Below, one piece after another: positions 30,841 to 41,272 of a DNA stretch of 64,000 nucleotides. Source of the stretch: Nitrospirales bacterium (GTDB lineage Bacteria; Nitrospirota; Nitrospiria; Nitrospirales; UBA8639); contig JAJDBS010000253.1 in NCBI GenBank assembly GCA_029261235.1, positions 1-64,000 of the forward strand, given 5' to 3'. The position numbers and the translations under genes are program-made. Each line of letters begins with the position of its first letter. The first letter of the stretch is position 1. Below the pieces are notes generated by a model. It was not told the DNA's origin and ran no database searches. It saw only the letters and a list, made by a program, of their open reading frames with translations.

Positions 30841-31764
30841 TTACCTTGAGCGCTTCTTTAAAATAAGTAAATCTTGGGAACCAGGAATGTAATCTAGGAC
30901 TTCAAATACTCTCCGAAAGCTCTTTAGTACCTCGTTTCGTGTCTGGAATACATCCCAAGATCCGATAAATTTTGTGGAGAATGAGGCTTTGGGATCATTC
31001 GAGTCTAAGGTAAGTTTTCCAGTTCTTTTTAGTGTTTCTTCATCATGAGAATCCAACATCTTTTCCCTATGACTTTTCCCAAGCACCGTACAGGCAAAAA
31101 ATCCTCCAGGGCGCATGATGCGGGCCATCTCGTCTAACCACTTTGATTGGACATCAAGAGGGATATGTGTAAATACAGAACTCGCAATAATGAGGTCAAA
31201 TGATTCATCATCAGCAAAAGAGAGCGGCGGCTCAAGGTCGTTTCGATGAAATTCTATGCCTGGAACATTCTGTTTGCACCACTCCGCCGCTTTAGGATCA
31301 AGGTCTGATCCAACTAGGCGTACTCCATCGAGACATCGCAGATGGCGGATAAGCCTTGCAGAACCGCATCCAAGCTCGAGTACATCTCCTACTGTTCGAA
31401 GATTAAAGGAGCATTTTTCCAGAGATTCCAGATAATTCCTCATTTCGCGGTAACCCCCAGCGAAAAAACCATCCACATCGAGGATGCCATCGGAATCTGG
31501 AGCATGAAGGAGCGATGTGCTGCGACGGAGTTCCTCAGGCCAGGGCAGCCCAGGGTCTACTTCCACGACGAATTTTCCCGCCGCGCGATGTACATGCTGA
31601 TAGAAGTCACGTTTTTCTTGGTCATGTATACTCGTAGTTTGTGCCCTCAGAACTTTTCGATGAAAGGCCTGTAGTGGCGATAGAATAGCCCTTGGAAGGT
31701 AAGGTTTAACGAGCTGACTAATTCCACTCATTTTTGCACTCCCGTGTGTGACATATGCAGTCAA
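30841..31764 (-). CDS. Class I SAM-dependent methyltransferase
   Basis: TVGDVLELGCGSARLIRHLRCLDGVRLVGSDLDPKAAEWCKQN...FDLIIASSVFTHIPLDVQSKWLDEMARIMRPGGFFACTVLG. Confidence 0.9.
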   Translation of the reverse strand: MTAYVTHGSAKMSGISQLVKPYLPRAILSPLQAFHRKVLRAQTTSIHDQEKRDFYQHVHRAAGKFVVEVDPGLPWPEELRRSTSLLHAPDSDGILDVDGFFAGGYREMRNYLESLEKCSFNLRTVGDVLELGCGSARLIRHLRCLDGVRLVGSDLDPKAAEWCKQNVPGIEFHRNDLEPPLSFADDESFDLIIASSVFTHIPLDVQSKWLDEMARIMRPGGFFACTVLGKSHREKMLDSHDEETLKRTGKLTLDSNDPKASFSTKFIGSWDVFQTRNEVLKSFRRVFEVLDYIPGSQDLLILKKRSR

Positions 31765-32089
31765 TTAATTTATCTACGAATCGAACAGGATTTTATCATG
31801 TAACCTGCGTGGTACTGCCGAGGTTACGTATTGGCTTCATTTGCGAAAATAATGACCTGGTATGGGTCTCCAACCTATGGGAAAAATATCCAGGTCAGCT
31901 ATCCTGTCTTATATCAAAATGAGCGCTTCCTGCGTGAAGGAGTAGGAAATTGGAATTGTTCCTATACCTGATTTTGTCAATGTATCCGTTCCCATACCAC
32001 AAAACTGATGGTCCTTATTCTCGACTTCCAATAATAATATCGTTCTGGGAGTTCTTCCCAACATCTAGAAACAATCCATCATTTGTTCA

Positions 32090-32275
32090 TGTGTCGGGGC
32101 CAGCCAGTGGCATATGGCCGCTTGAGCCAGAAAGAAGAGTCCATTGATATGAAGTTGTGTCAGAGTTATCACAGGTCACTCGCATATTGATGGTGCCACT
32201 TAGGACGACAATAAAGACCGTTGGTTTATGTGGCCAATGCCAATCTGGCTGTTCCATCCAAGAGAAATAGCCGGC
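32090..32275 (-). pseudogene. Possible decayed small cupin-domain gene
   Basis: Minus-strand reading AGYFSWMEQPDWHWPHKPTVFIVVLSGTINMRVTCDNSDTTSYQWTLLSGSSGHMPLAGPDT* resembles a cupin beta-barrel core; no clean start or full domain. Confidence 0.3.
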
Positions 32276-32288
32276 TATTCACTAAAAA

Positions 32289-33470
32289 TCACACCGCGAT
32301 GAGTTCGGCGCTAACACCCATCTTGTTGAGGTCCTTCTGAATCTCATCACAGTAGATGGCATTCATCGCAATCACAACCTCGGGCTGATATTCTTTGAGA
32401 AAGGCTGGTGGAACGATTTCATGTCCAGTACCCGCTAAAAACTTCCCATGTTTATAAGGGTTAATATCCACGACATATTCGATTTCCGTGCCGATACCCA
32501 TGGTCGTCAGGTATGCAACCGCTTTGGATCCTGACCCCCAGAGGACGGCACGCTTTCCATTGGCTTTGGCGTCCCTAAGTTTTTCCTTCCACTGTTCCAT
32601 TTTCCGGGGTACAGTATCTTTGAAAATCTTTACCTCCTGAGTGAGTTCGTCTAAATCACCATCATCCTGTGATATAACCCCAGTTGATTCATTAATTGGT
32701 CGGGCTTCAATAAGCAGATACTGATCATCAAAATCTTTTTCAGAATTAAGGACTTCAAATCCACAGGAGCGAAAAAGTCGTTCTAAAGAGCCCAAAGTAA
32801 AATAGGAACAATGCTCATAATAAATATCCCAGAAGGCTTGTTCCTTTAATACCCGGAAAACATCCGGAAGCTCGAAGCACACAATCGTCTCATGACGATC
32901 TCCGATCGAGCGCCTCACCATTTTCAAAAAATCTTGTGTAGGCTGAATATGTTCCAGTGTATGACGGCACAGGATAAAGTCAGCAGTAAGGTTAGAATAT
33001 TTTTCAGAGTAGAAATCTCTTATAAAGGTCATTCGCGAGGCCGCGTCGCTTTGCGTCCGTTCGGGAATGTACCCTGGATCAATCCCCGTTCCCTTGTTCA
33101 ATCCCATCTCGCATAGGAGAACCAAAAACTCACCCTTTCCACATCCAATTTCCAGAATATGTTTATTCCGAAGGTCGTACTGCTCAATAAGTCGGCTTGC
33201 GAGTGACTTGGCAAATTCCTGGAATCGTGGTGAAAATCCTTGGGTCTCTTCATAGCGAGATGAATACTCATGCATACTAGAGTCAAAAAGGACATTTTCG
33301 ATAAAACCACAACGCTGACAATATCCTAACCGTACGTCACCTTTTGGATATTTCAGCGCTTCATCTCGATCTGTCATTAGTAGACAGCTGTGGACTGGAA
33401 TATTTTGTGCGTCGTAAAATAGGGATAAATTTTCTGCCCCACAATTGAAACAATTTTTTACTGGATCCAT
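32289..33470 (-). CDS. C-methyltransferase-type SAM methyltransferase
   Basis: CFNCGAENLSLFYDAQNIPVHSCLL...CQRCGFIENVLFD...ILEIGCGKGEFLVLL...RAVLWGSGSKAVAYL; clearly paralogous to 29478-30698. Confidence 0.9.
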   Translation of the reverse strand: MDPVKNCFNCGAENLSLFYDAQNIPVHSCLLMTDRDEALKYPKGDVRLGYCQRCGFIENVLFDSSMHEYSSRYEETQGFSPRFQEFAKSLASRLIEQYDLRNKHILEIGCGKGEFLVLLCEMGLNKGTGIDPGYIPERTQSDAASRMTFIRDFYSEKYSNLTADFILCRHTLEHIQPTQDFLKMVRRSIGDRHETIVCFELPDVFRVLKEQAFWDIYYEHCSYFTLGSLERLFRSCGFEVLNSEKDFDDQYLLIEARPINESTGVISQDDGDLDELTQEVKIFKDTVPRKMEQWKEKLRDAKANGKRAVLWGSGSKAVAYLTTMGIGTEIEYVVDINPYKHGKFLAGTGHEIVPPAFLKEYQPEVVIAMNAIYCDEIQKDLNKMGVSAELIAV

Positions 33471-33553
33471 CCGTTTTACTTGCCTCCTGTCACAATAGCT
33501 TAGTTTTGGTATCTTTTTTTCTCATACTCGCTTTTGGATTACTGGTTTCAGGC

Positions 33554-34783
33554 TTACACCACAGCTGGGAATGGGATGGGAATAATGAACTTTCCGCCTT
33601 TTTGGCGGAATTCTTCTTGTTGCTTGAGGATTTCATCCTTGAAGTTCCATGGAAGAATCAGCACATAGTCCGGCATGTCTTCCATTAGTTTCGTGGGTGG
33701 GAATATGGGCAAGTGGTTTCCCCCCATATATCTGCCCTGTTTGTAGGGGTTTAAGTCAACAATGTAATCTACCAACGTTTTATCAATCCCACAGTAGCTC
33801 AATAGGGTATTCCCCTTGGCCGCGGCGCCATAGGCCGCAATTTTGTTCCCTCCATCTTTTAGTTCACGCAATAACGTGACTAACGCTTCTTTGATGCTAC
33901 CCACCTGTTTCGCAAAGTCCTGATAAAACTCAATTCCATCAAGACCCCTCGCTGCCTCTTCTTTTAAGATAAGCCGCACTGATTCTTTGACGTTTTCCTG
34001 AGGCTCGACAAACAAGCGTAATGATCCTCCATGAATCGCCGTCCGACGGACATCATTCAGATACAGTGAATGTCTTCTAAACAGCCGATCCAAAGCCATG
34101 ACAGAGTAATAGCACAAGTGCTGATGATAGATCGTGTCGAATTCGCAGTGATCGACCAGGTCGACTAAATAGGGGACCTCAATCACGGCCATGCCTGTTG
34201 GTTTCAAGATTGTTTTAAGCCCTTCCACGAAACCATTGAGGTCGGCAACATGAGCCAAAACATTATTGGCAAGAACAAGATCGGCAATATATCCTTCATC
34301 ACGTAGTTCCTGCGCAATACCTTTCCCAAAGAATGCACACCGAGTCTCTACTCCTGATTTTTGTGCGGCCTGAGCTGGTCCATCGGCGGGATCAATGCCG
34401 AGAACCGAGATGCCTTTCTCCACAAAATTTTTGAGCATATATCCATCATTGCTCGCAAGCTCCATGACTAAACTGTTTTGGTCAAGTTTTCGCAATGAGA
34501 TGAGCTCCCGAGCACTATTCCCAAAATATTCTAAAAGGGATTTTGAAACAGAGGAGAAATATGGGTAATCACGACAGAACAAAATTTCTGGTGGGACGGT
34601 TTCGGTAATTTGTACCAACGTGCAGTTCGGGCAGAACACAACATCAAGAGGAGCCATATATTCCTCATTGTTCAGCTGATCCTGCTTCAATAGGGCATCC
34701 GCAAGCGGGGTAATTCCCAATGACACAATCAATTCCATATTTTCGTGACCACAGGAACGACAGAGAAAGCCTGAGTGCGTCAT
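33554..34783 (-). CDS. C-methyltransferase-type SAM methyltransferase (NovU/TylC3-like)
   Basis: [25 protein letters not shown]...FCPNCTLVQ...[30 protein letters not shown]...[28 protein letters not shown]...[14 protein letters not shown]. Confidence 0.93.
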   Translation of the reverse strand: MTHSGFLCRSCGHENMELIVSLGITPLADALLKQDQLNNEEYMAPLDVVFCPNCTLVQITETVPPEILFCRDYPYFSSVSKSLLEYFGNSARELISLRKLDQNSLVMELASNDGYMLKNFVEKGISVLGIDPADGPAQAAQKSGVETRCAFFGKGIAQELRDEGYIADLVLANNVLAHVADLNGFVEGLKTILKPTGMAVIEVPYLVDLVDHCEFDTIYHQHLCYYSVMALDRLFRRHSLYLNDVRRTAIHGGSLRLFVEPQENVKESVRLILKEEAARGLDGIEFYQDFAKQVGSIKEALVTLLRELKDGGNKIAAYGAAAKGNTLLSYCGIDKTLVDYIVDLNPYKQGRYMGGNHLPIFPPTKLMEDMPDYVLILPWNFKDEILKQQEEFRQKGGKFIIPIPFPAVV

Positions 34784-35835
34784 GATACTTTCCTCCGACC
34801 ATCGCCATCACTGGGTTCCCACCGTAGTGATTTATTCAGCCTTTTCGTTTCCAAGAGATGCCTAATGTGGTCAATGCGCTTGTATCGGATGCCTTCAAAG
34901 TCTTCAAGGCATAGTCCGACATGCTTGTATGCCTCAAGCAGTTGCATCGCGGCGTCTCGCGCATTCCATTGGGGTTTAAACTCTGGTAAGACGCGAGCGA
35001 TTTTACTACAGTCGACCCGATAACATCGTTTATCTGGACCGCCATCTTTAGCATATTCAATCCGACACCCAGGCACTGTTTCTTTCACAATGTCAGCGAG
35101 TTCGCTGATCCGATAGTTTTCCTGCGACACACCCACGTTGAAGGCTTCATTATGGACGATCTCACGTGGCGCATGCAGGACTGCCACAAACGCTCGAGAG
35201 ATATCGTCGATGTGCACAATGGGACGCCATGGGGTCCCATCACTTTTCATATAGACAAGCCCACTGGTATAAGCCCAAGCCACCAGGTTGTTCAAGACTA
35301 GGTCGAAACGGAGTCGTGGTGAGACCCCATAGGCTGTAGCATTTCGTAGGAAAGTTGGGGTGAAGGTTGAATCAGCCAGCTTGGCGACATCTTGTTCTAC
35401 ACGCACCTTTGATTCGCCATAGGGGGTTACTGGGTTAAAGGCTGATTCTTCATTTAAGAGGTCATCCCCTCCGGCTCCGTAATTACTACACGAGGACGAG
35501 AAGATAAAGCGGGACACCCCAACTTGTTTGGCTAATCTCGCTAACCGGACCGAAGCCTCATGATTGATTTCATATGTTAAATTTGGATCTAAGTCACCTA
35601 GAGGATCATTAGAGAGACCTGCGAGATGAATGATCGCATCAAACCCTTCAACATCTGAAGCTTCGACATCACGGATATCTTTCTGGATGTCTGGAATCGT
35701 GTGCACCAGTTCGCCAAAGGTGCAGGCTGAAAAAAGATCACTATCCAACCCAACCAAATCATGCCCTTCTTGTAGGAGCATTGGGACCATGACCGTCCCA
35801 ATGTATCCTTTATGGCCTGTCACAAGTACTTTCAT
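34780..35835 (-). CDS. NAD-dependent epimerase/dehydratase (extended SDR)
   Basis: Start at ATG 35835: [35 protein letters not shown]...[17 protein letters not shown]...[14 protein letters not shown]. Track ORF start at 35970 overlaps rfbF and is unlikely. 4-nt overlap with downstream methyltransferase. Confidence 0.92.
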   Translation of the reverse strand: MKVLVTGHKGYIGTVMVPMLLQEGHDLVGLDSDLFSACTFGELVHTIPDIQKDIRDVEASDVEGFDAIIHLAGLSNDPLGDLDPNLTYEINHEASVRLARLAKQVGVSRFIFSSSCSNYGAGGDDLLNEESAFNPVTPYGESKVRVEQDVAKLADSTFTPTFLRNATAYGVSPRLRFDLVLNNLVAWAYTSGLVYMKSDGTPWRPIVHIDDISRAFVAVLHAPREIVHNEAFNVGVSQENYRISELADIVKETVPGCRIEYAKDGGPDKRCYRVDCSKIARVLPEFKPQWNARDAAMQLLEAYKHVGLCLEDFEGIRYKRIDHIRHLLETKRLNKSLRWEPSDGDGRRKVS

Positions 35836-35839
35836 TTTT

Positions 35840-36610
35840 TTACCTCCACACTTTCCATGGTGCCTGGCCTTTTTGCCAGAGACTTTCCAATAATTTTCTA
35901 TCACGTAATGTGTCCATACATTGCCAGAAGTCGTGGTGTCGATAGGCCATAAGCTGGTTATCTCTGGCAAGACCCTCTAGAGGCTCCTTCTCCCATTGCG
36001 TATCATCCCCATCTATATAATCAAACACACCTGGCTCTAAGACAAAAAACGCCCCATTAATCCACCCTTCCCCAAGCTGAGGTTTTTCGGAAAATTCTAC
36101 GACCTTATCTCCATCTAATTCCAGCTTGCCAAATCGGGCGGGGGGGCGGACAGCAGTGACGGTCGCCAGTCGCCCATGACTGCGGTGAAATTCCAATAAC
36201 TTATGCAGATCAACTGTGGATACCCCATCACCCCACGTCAGCATAAATGGCTCATCTCCCAAGGATGAGGCCAATCGCTTAATTCGCCCGCCTGTGGCAG
36301 TACCTTGACCGGTATCGACCAATTTAACTGTAAAGTCTTCTTTTTCCCCATCGTGAACTGTCACTGCTCCAGTCTTCATTTGAACAGTCAAATCGCTGGA
36401 AAGTGGGGAGTAATCAATCATGTAGCGTTTGATATATTCCCCCATATATCCAAGCGCAATGGTAAAATCATTGAACCCAAAATGTGCGTAATACTTCATG
36501 ATGTGCCAAAGTATAGGTTTGCCCCCCACTTCTACCATTGGCTTGGGTCTCGCCTCTGTCTCCTCGGCCAATCTCGTCCCCACGCCCCCTGCAAGAATTG
36601 CTACTTTCAT
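35840..36610 (-). CDS. rfbF: Glucose-1-phosphate cytidylyltransferase
   Basis: [63 protein letters not shown]...[39 protein letters not shown]. Confidence 0.95.
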   Translation of the reverse strand: MKVAILAGGVGTRLAEETEARPKPMVEVGGKPILWHIMKYYAHFGFNDFTIALGYMGEYIKRYMIDYSPLSSDLTVQMKTGAVTVHDGEKEDFTVKLVDTGQGTATGGRIKRLASSLGDEPFMLTWGDGVSTVDLHKLLEFHRSHGRLATVTAVRPPARFGKLELDGDKVVEFSEKPQLGEGWINGAFFVLEPGVFDYIDGDDTQWEKEPLEGLARDNQLMAYRHHDFWQCMDTLRDRKLLESLWQKGQAPWKVWR

Positions 36611-36695
36611 CGCATCACCTCTAAAAGTCTTAGGAAATTAATCCGCACAAAACACCTTTATTTGATAGCTCGTTAGTTTTTAATAGCCATTAATC

Positions 36696-36714
36696 CCCAG
36701 TACATGCTACTGGG
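36696..36714 (-). promoter_or_regulatory. Perfect 7-bp stem-loop in the leader of the rfbF-first polysaccharide transcription unit
   Basis: CCCAGTA-CATGC-TACTGGG, about 85 nt upstream of the rfbF start on the minus strand. Confidence 0.4.
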
Positions 36715-37417
36715 TGCCATATAAGAACTGTAAACTATTAATCCGTTGAATCCCCGCTGCTTGCAACCAGGATCTTTTATTGACTTGTTAGATATCCTAC
36801 AGCACTTTCTCATGGCATTCTCAAAGAAATTGGAGAGGTCCTCTTCTTCCACGGCTCTTATATTTTTGTTTAATACAGAAATTATTCTTTCGATTAGGAG
36901 TCAAAGCCACCTTCGTAATTTGTCCGATCTTCATAGGGCAGGGGACATTAAACATCACAAAGGCAGAGGATGTCAGAAAGAGGCCTCTGGTGTTGAAAGG
37001 TTCCTGTTGCAGAGCAAAAAATATACCATTTTTCTTGGGCGGCGTCTTGCGCAGCCAAGCGTAGGAAGTCGGGTGGACTGATGCGGGATGTTTCATCCCA
37101 CCCAATAATAAGAGCTGAGGACAGCACTTTTGTCTAACTTTAGGGCACGCACGTATACCTAAACGTTTGAACGAAACAACAATAACGACTGGGTGCAATA
37201 TTTGCTATACCTCAATTTAGGAATTTTGGGAAGACCAAATGTCATTCCGAGTCCTCACCATCAAAATTAACACTGTAGAAATGTGTTGTGACGAATGAGT
37301 GAAAGAGGAAGTTGGAGGAAACACTCCTGTAAAGCAATCTAAGAAATTACCTTTTTAACGGAACGTCCCTTGTTTTGCTCTAAAGCTTCGTGTCTATGAC
37401 ATTCCCGACACTTACAA

Positions 37418-37446
37418 CGCAATTGATAATGGTAGTTTCAATTGCG
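37418..37446. repeat. 9-bp inverted repeat CGCAATTGA-N11-TCAATTGCG
   Basis: Direct reading of sequence. Confidence 0.6.
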
Positions 37447-38060
37447 ATTTGGCAATTGGAACCCTAAGTAACTTGAATCTAAATCGCAGACGCTAAGATG
37501 ACTTCTTGGTGTATGGAAATCCCTTCGGGTGGCTAGGGCTATGTCGTGCATAGCTTTCATCTGAATCCTAATCTGCAAAGAGATTGACAACACTATTACA
37601 AGGTAAAAACTTTGATTCTAATTATCAGACATCGTCAGTGTAAGTTGACTCCATTGACAGAGAGCACATGTTACGTCGTACCTACATGCTGCTGTGGATA
37701 TCCTCATGAAATATTAATGTCGCAAGAAGTAAGTAATTTTACTTGATTTTTGTTGATAAGTAGATCCTGGGTTATACGAGGTATTTTATATTAAAAAAAT
37801 GTTATACGCAGACTGCCGTCATTCCCAGTAAACCGGGTAAGTGAAGCTACAAGCGGCCCACCCTACGCGCTTACTATTTCACGCGGCTCAGGAGGCATTG
37901 GGGAAAACATTTATCTTTTCCCAGGCTTAGGCCACTTTATTTTGTATCCCATCCCTTATTGAGATTTATTCCTGTGCTTTCTGACAGAAAGCTCAACATG
38001 AGGGGGAGTGGGCCAGGACAATCCTGTGTCCTCTATGTAATTCAAGGACTATTGATGCCC

Positions 38061-38118
38061 TCAAATTATATATAGAAATCGCATACCGTCAAATTATTTA
38101 TCGAAATTCAGGAATACC
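38061..38118. repeat. Imperfect tandem direct repeat, about 29 bp x 2
   Basis: TCAAATTATATATAGAAATCGCATACCG followed immediately by TCAAATTATTTATCGAAATTCAGGAATACCG. Confidence 0.6.
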
Positions 38119-38339
38119 GGTAATGGTTAATTTTATGTGTTTTACACGTCAAGGAAAGAGCTATTTCTTTGATCTAGAAAAACAAGCAATGAATTCTACC
38201 AACGCTTCAACCTCTTTCTTCGGCACCAATTCCTTGAACCTTAAATCCTGAATTTATGCTCTTAGCATCATGTCCCTGCTACACGTATGAAACGCTCGAG
38301 CGCCTATTTCTTCACATCTCGATCTTGTGCGTTGTCTTG

Positions 38340-39640
38340 ACAGTGTTTAATTTGGAGTAATTGTCCAATCTGGTGCCTGGCTTGTTGATCACGCGGCGAG
38401 TGGGTCGGTGGTTAGCTGTTCAAGGCCGTCGACAAACTGAAGCCCTTCGAGCACTTTTTCGAGTTCACGGAAACCGCGGAGGTGTCGCCAAATTTTCTCA
38501 GCGCACGGTCCCAACTGAAACATCCTGCGCCACATGCCAGCACGGGGCAGGCAACTTTGGGTTCGTGACGTCCGATGTCGAATAGTGCAAAAGCTGGATT
38601 CAATTGGATTCGTGGTTCGAATACTTGGCTATGGTGCGGCTGGAAACGCGTTGCACGGCAGGAGCGTCTCCCGATTTTTCTGCAAACAGATGGTCGCCTT
38701 CGGATATTTCAGGTCATATGTGTGCACAAATACCTCGAAGACCTTCTCGGCATCAGCTTGGGTCTCGGTTCGCCAGATATCTTATAAGGCTTGCTTGGCC
38801 TTGGGCTGTCAACTTGTTGGGAACGTATTCAGCACCTTGTGAGTTTTATCGACTCAACAGGGCTGGAGCTGTGTGGTAGGGAAGATTTCTTCTCGGGCCG
38901 CACAGAAGCCCATGCCCTCATCTCCAATAGCCACCACTGGGGCCTGGAGCCCACGGGTCTTCAACTTCACGAGGATTTCGCGCCAGCTCTGCGTCGACTC
39001 ACGCACTCTATCTTTAAAGGCCAAGAAATGCTTCTCGCCTTGCGCGTTCATGCCGATAATCACCAGGGCACACAGCCGATGATCTTTCACTCGCAGCCCA
39101 CTTAAATTCCATCTACCCAGAGAGAGCCCCACGGTTTCGTATCCACCCGACGTTGCCGCCACGCCGTATATTCCTCTCGCCAGTGTTGCTCTAAGAGCGA
39201 GACTGTGCTGGCAGAAAGGCCCTGAGCCTCCTTGCCCTACGAACGCTTCCAGGGCCCTTGCATTTCACCGGTGGAGATGCCTTTCAAATACAGCCAGGGA
39301 ATTGCGGCTTCGAGCCTCGCCGTTTTGCGCACATACGGGGGGACGAGCGCGGAGCGGAAGGTCACGACCTGACCCTGTTGACAGCGCATCTTCGGTAATT
39401 GTCCCGTCACTGGCCCGATATCGGGTTGACTGGCTCGTGTCGGGTGATGGCCATTGCGGATCACCAACGCTCGATCGCGTTCATCACGTTCCTCAGTATA
39501 GGCGGCCAAGAGTTCGGCCACCTCCTTATCCAGCTATTGGACAATCATCTCCCGGGCCCCTGACCGGATCAGAATGGTCAGCGTCTCAGGACTCTCTCGA
39601 TCTTCTCGTTCTGGGTTGTTACGCTCCTCCATCGTGGCGT
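38340..39640 (-). pseudogene. Degenerate IS256-family (mutator-type) transposase
   Basis: Minus-strand pieces: AELLAAYTEERDERDRALVIRNGHHPTR...QPDIGPVTGQLPKMR...FRSALVPPYVRKTARLEAAIPWLYLKGISTGEMQ; then HRLCALVIIGMNAQGEKHFLAFKDRVRESTQSWREILVKLKTRGLQAPVVAIGDEGMGFCAAREEIFP; then KATICLQKNRETLL...IRTTNPIESSF; several frames and stops. Confidence 0.85.
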
Positions 39641-39797
39641 CTCTCCTTGTGTGGTTGAGTTGGGGATGTTTCGCTACACCCATTTCAACCCGAGACATCG
39701 CGTCTCTTCAACTCTTCTCAGACGCTACTTTCGAATATAATTCCCCACCGATAAACACCGATTAGATTCGCTGTTACAATGTTTTAGTTTGATGGTT

Positions 39798-39882
39798 TCT
39801 TCCGGACAAGAGTCAACCCATCCTGAGGGGGGACGCAAAGACGCGTGTCACAGGAAATCCCTGATAGTTGAGTTACGGAAGA
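39798..39882 (+). promoter_or_regulatory. Candidate GEMM-I (cyclic-di-GMP-I) riboswitch aptamer
   Basis: TCTTCCG(39798-39804)...GTCAACCCATCCTGAGGGGGGACGCAAAG...GATAGTTGAGTTACGGAAGA; exact GGGACGCAAAG core, GAGTTAC(G)G near-match to the GGGTTACCG end, and 7-bp outer stem TCTTCCG/CGGAAGA. Confidence 0.55.
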
Positions 39883-39938
39883 CAAGGACCAGTGTGAGGG
39901 TGGGCCATTTTTTTGTAACAGGAGGTATCTCATATCAA

Positions 39939-40150
39939 ATGGTTTTTCAGGTTCTTTCATTCAAAAAACACTGGCCGAATTCGGTCTGTGTACTGTCTCT
40001 TCCTCATCATCCCAACTGTCGTTACCATCGTTCACTCTTCCACCACTATTTCTGCAACGCTCCAGCAGGAGGCAAGCTCCTTTCCCAAATCTTGGTGGGC
40101 ATCAATTATTTGACTACCTCATCATCACGACAGATGGCCCACACGCTGTA
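39939..40150 (+). pseudogene. Frameshifted short secreted-protein gene downstream of the riboswitch candidate
   Basis: AGGAGG at 39920-39925, ATG 39939; MVFQVLSFKKHWPNSVCVLSL then, after a 1-nt shift, FLIIPTVVTIVHSSTTISATLQQEASSFPNLGGHQLFDYLIITTDGPHAVTMAVASFS; the joined frames give a plausible signal peptide. Confidence 0.35.
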
Positions 40151-40383
40151 ACCATGGCGGTGGCTTCTTTTTCGCTGCTCCCTTGCACCATGTGCTCTAC
40201 ATCCTGGTCATCGTAGGAAGGGGGAACATCTATATTGGCACTGCCTCGGTGATGACGGCTACAGTAGGAGGGGATTTTAGATTTTGGAAAACATCAATGC
40301 CCTTAGTAGCGAACGATGTGAATTCGGCGATTAGCAGACGGGAATGGATGGGAAAATGCCATTTGGGGGCCATCTATTAAACG

Positions 40384-40435
40384 GGGTTGTATGCCCCGAA
40401 GGTCATACAACCCTCCATCGCTGGGCTGAATGGAG
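40384..40435 (+). repeat. Two adjacent stem-loops
   Basis: GGGTTGTATG-CCCCGAAGGT-CATACAACCC (40384-40413, perfect 10 bp) followed by CTCCAT-CGCTGGGCTGA-ATGGAG (40413-40435); no T-tract. Confidence 0.6.
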
Positions 40436-40854
40436 CTAGGGTGGTGTTCCATGAATGCGTTAACTTTTTGACCAAGTTAAAGGATTGGTATGTTTACGAA
40501 AGGGGAAGTCTAAGCTGGGTGAAAATCAAGGTTTCTCCTAGCCATTCGAAAGACACCCGCGACAGAGTCCTAAGGATAATAGGCGAAAAAACAGATGCTT
40601 TTTACTTACAAGAGTAATAACGAAGTATCTAAACGTCGATTGCTTTTAGATAACAGTATGGGCAGTGTTAAAACCCTGGTCCCATGTCTGTATAGGAGCT
40701 GGTTAATCTGCCTTAAAAAATATTGCCAATTTATGTAATTAATATTTATCTGTATTGAGGTTAATCGGAAAGTAAGACCCAAGACAAAAAGAGGTGGTCC
40801 TAGGAATTCGGTCAGTGTGTTAGACTACAAATGATGCTTCAAGGAGAGTCATGC

Positions 40855-41046
40855 ATGACGAGTCGAAGCCGTAACAATCACCCTGCGAAATTAAAGGCAA
40901 AAGTGGTGGTGTCCGTACTTCGGGAGGATGCCACGATATCGGAGCTCGCGGTAAAGTATGCGTGCATGCGACTGTCATTCTCGGCTGAAAATATGAACTC
41001 CTGGCCTCATTCGACTTTCGAGAGACAAACTCCGGATGAGGTGTAG
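40855..41046 (+). pseudogene. Internally deleted IS3-family element: OrfA start fused to OrfB C-terminus
   Basis: MTSRSRNNHPAKLKAKVVVSVLREDATISELAVKYAC (OrfA helix-turn-helix start) followed by NMNSWPHSTFERQTPDEV* (OrfB C-terminal RPHSTLGYRTPDEV-like motif). Confidence 0.65.
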
Positions 41047-41226
41047 CGTTTTCCTCCATTGAAGAGGTCGGCGTCTAAAGATAAGAAACAAGGGGCAGAG
41101 CATCAACCAACTCGTTGTAGCTTAACTTCGCAGCAAACCTTTCCGATGATGTAGTACGACTTCTACCTGTTTCCAGAAATCGAGGAAAAATAAGGGAAAA
41201 TCCTGAAAATTTCCCAATCTAAATAA

Positions 41227-41245
41227 CCTCCATTACGAATGGGGG
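41227..41245 (+). promoter_or_regulatory. Stem-loop immediately upstream of the NusG-like gene
   Basis: CCTCCATT-ACG-AATGGGGG (8 bp with one G-T), 28 nt before ATG 41273. Confidence 0.35.
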
Positions 41246-41272
41246 ATTATATCTGGGTTTTTAGAACTAAAT

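Noticed and set aside
33040-33062. Second GEMM-like core (GGACGCAAAG on minus strand)
   Set aside because: Lies inside the coding sequence of the 32289-33470 methyltransferase and lacks the other conserved segments.
37070-37104. GGGATG-TTT-CATCCC hairpin with overlapping GGGTGG/CCACCC alternative, considered as an RNA switch
   Set aside because: Short stems and no supporting gene context; not distinguishable from chance.
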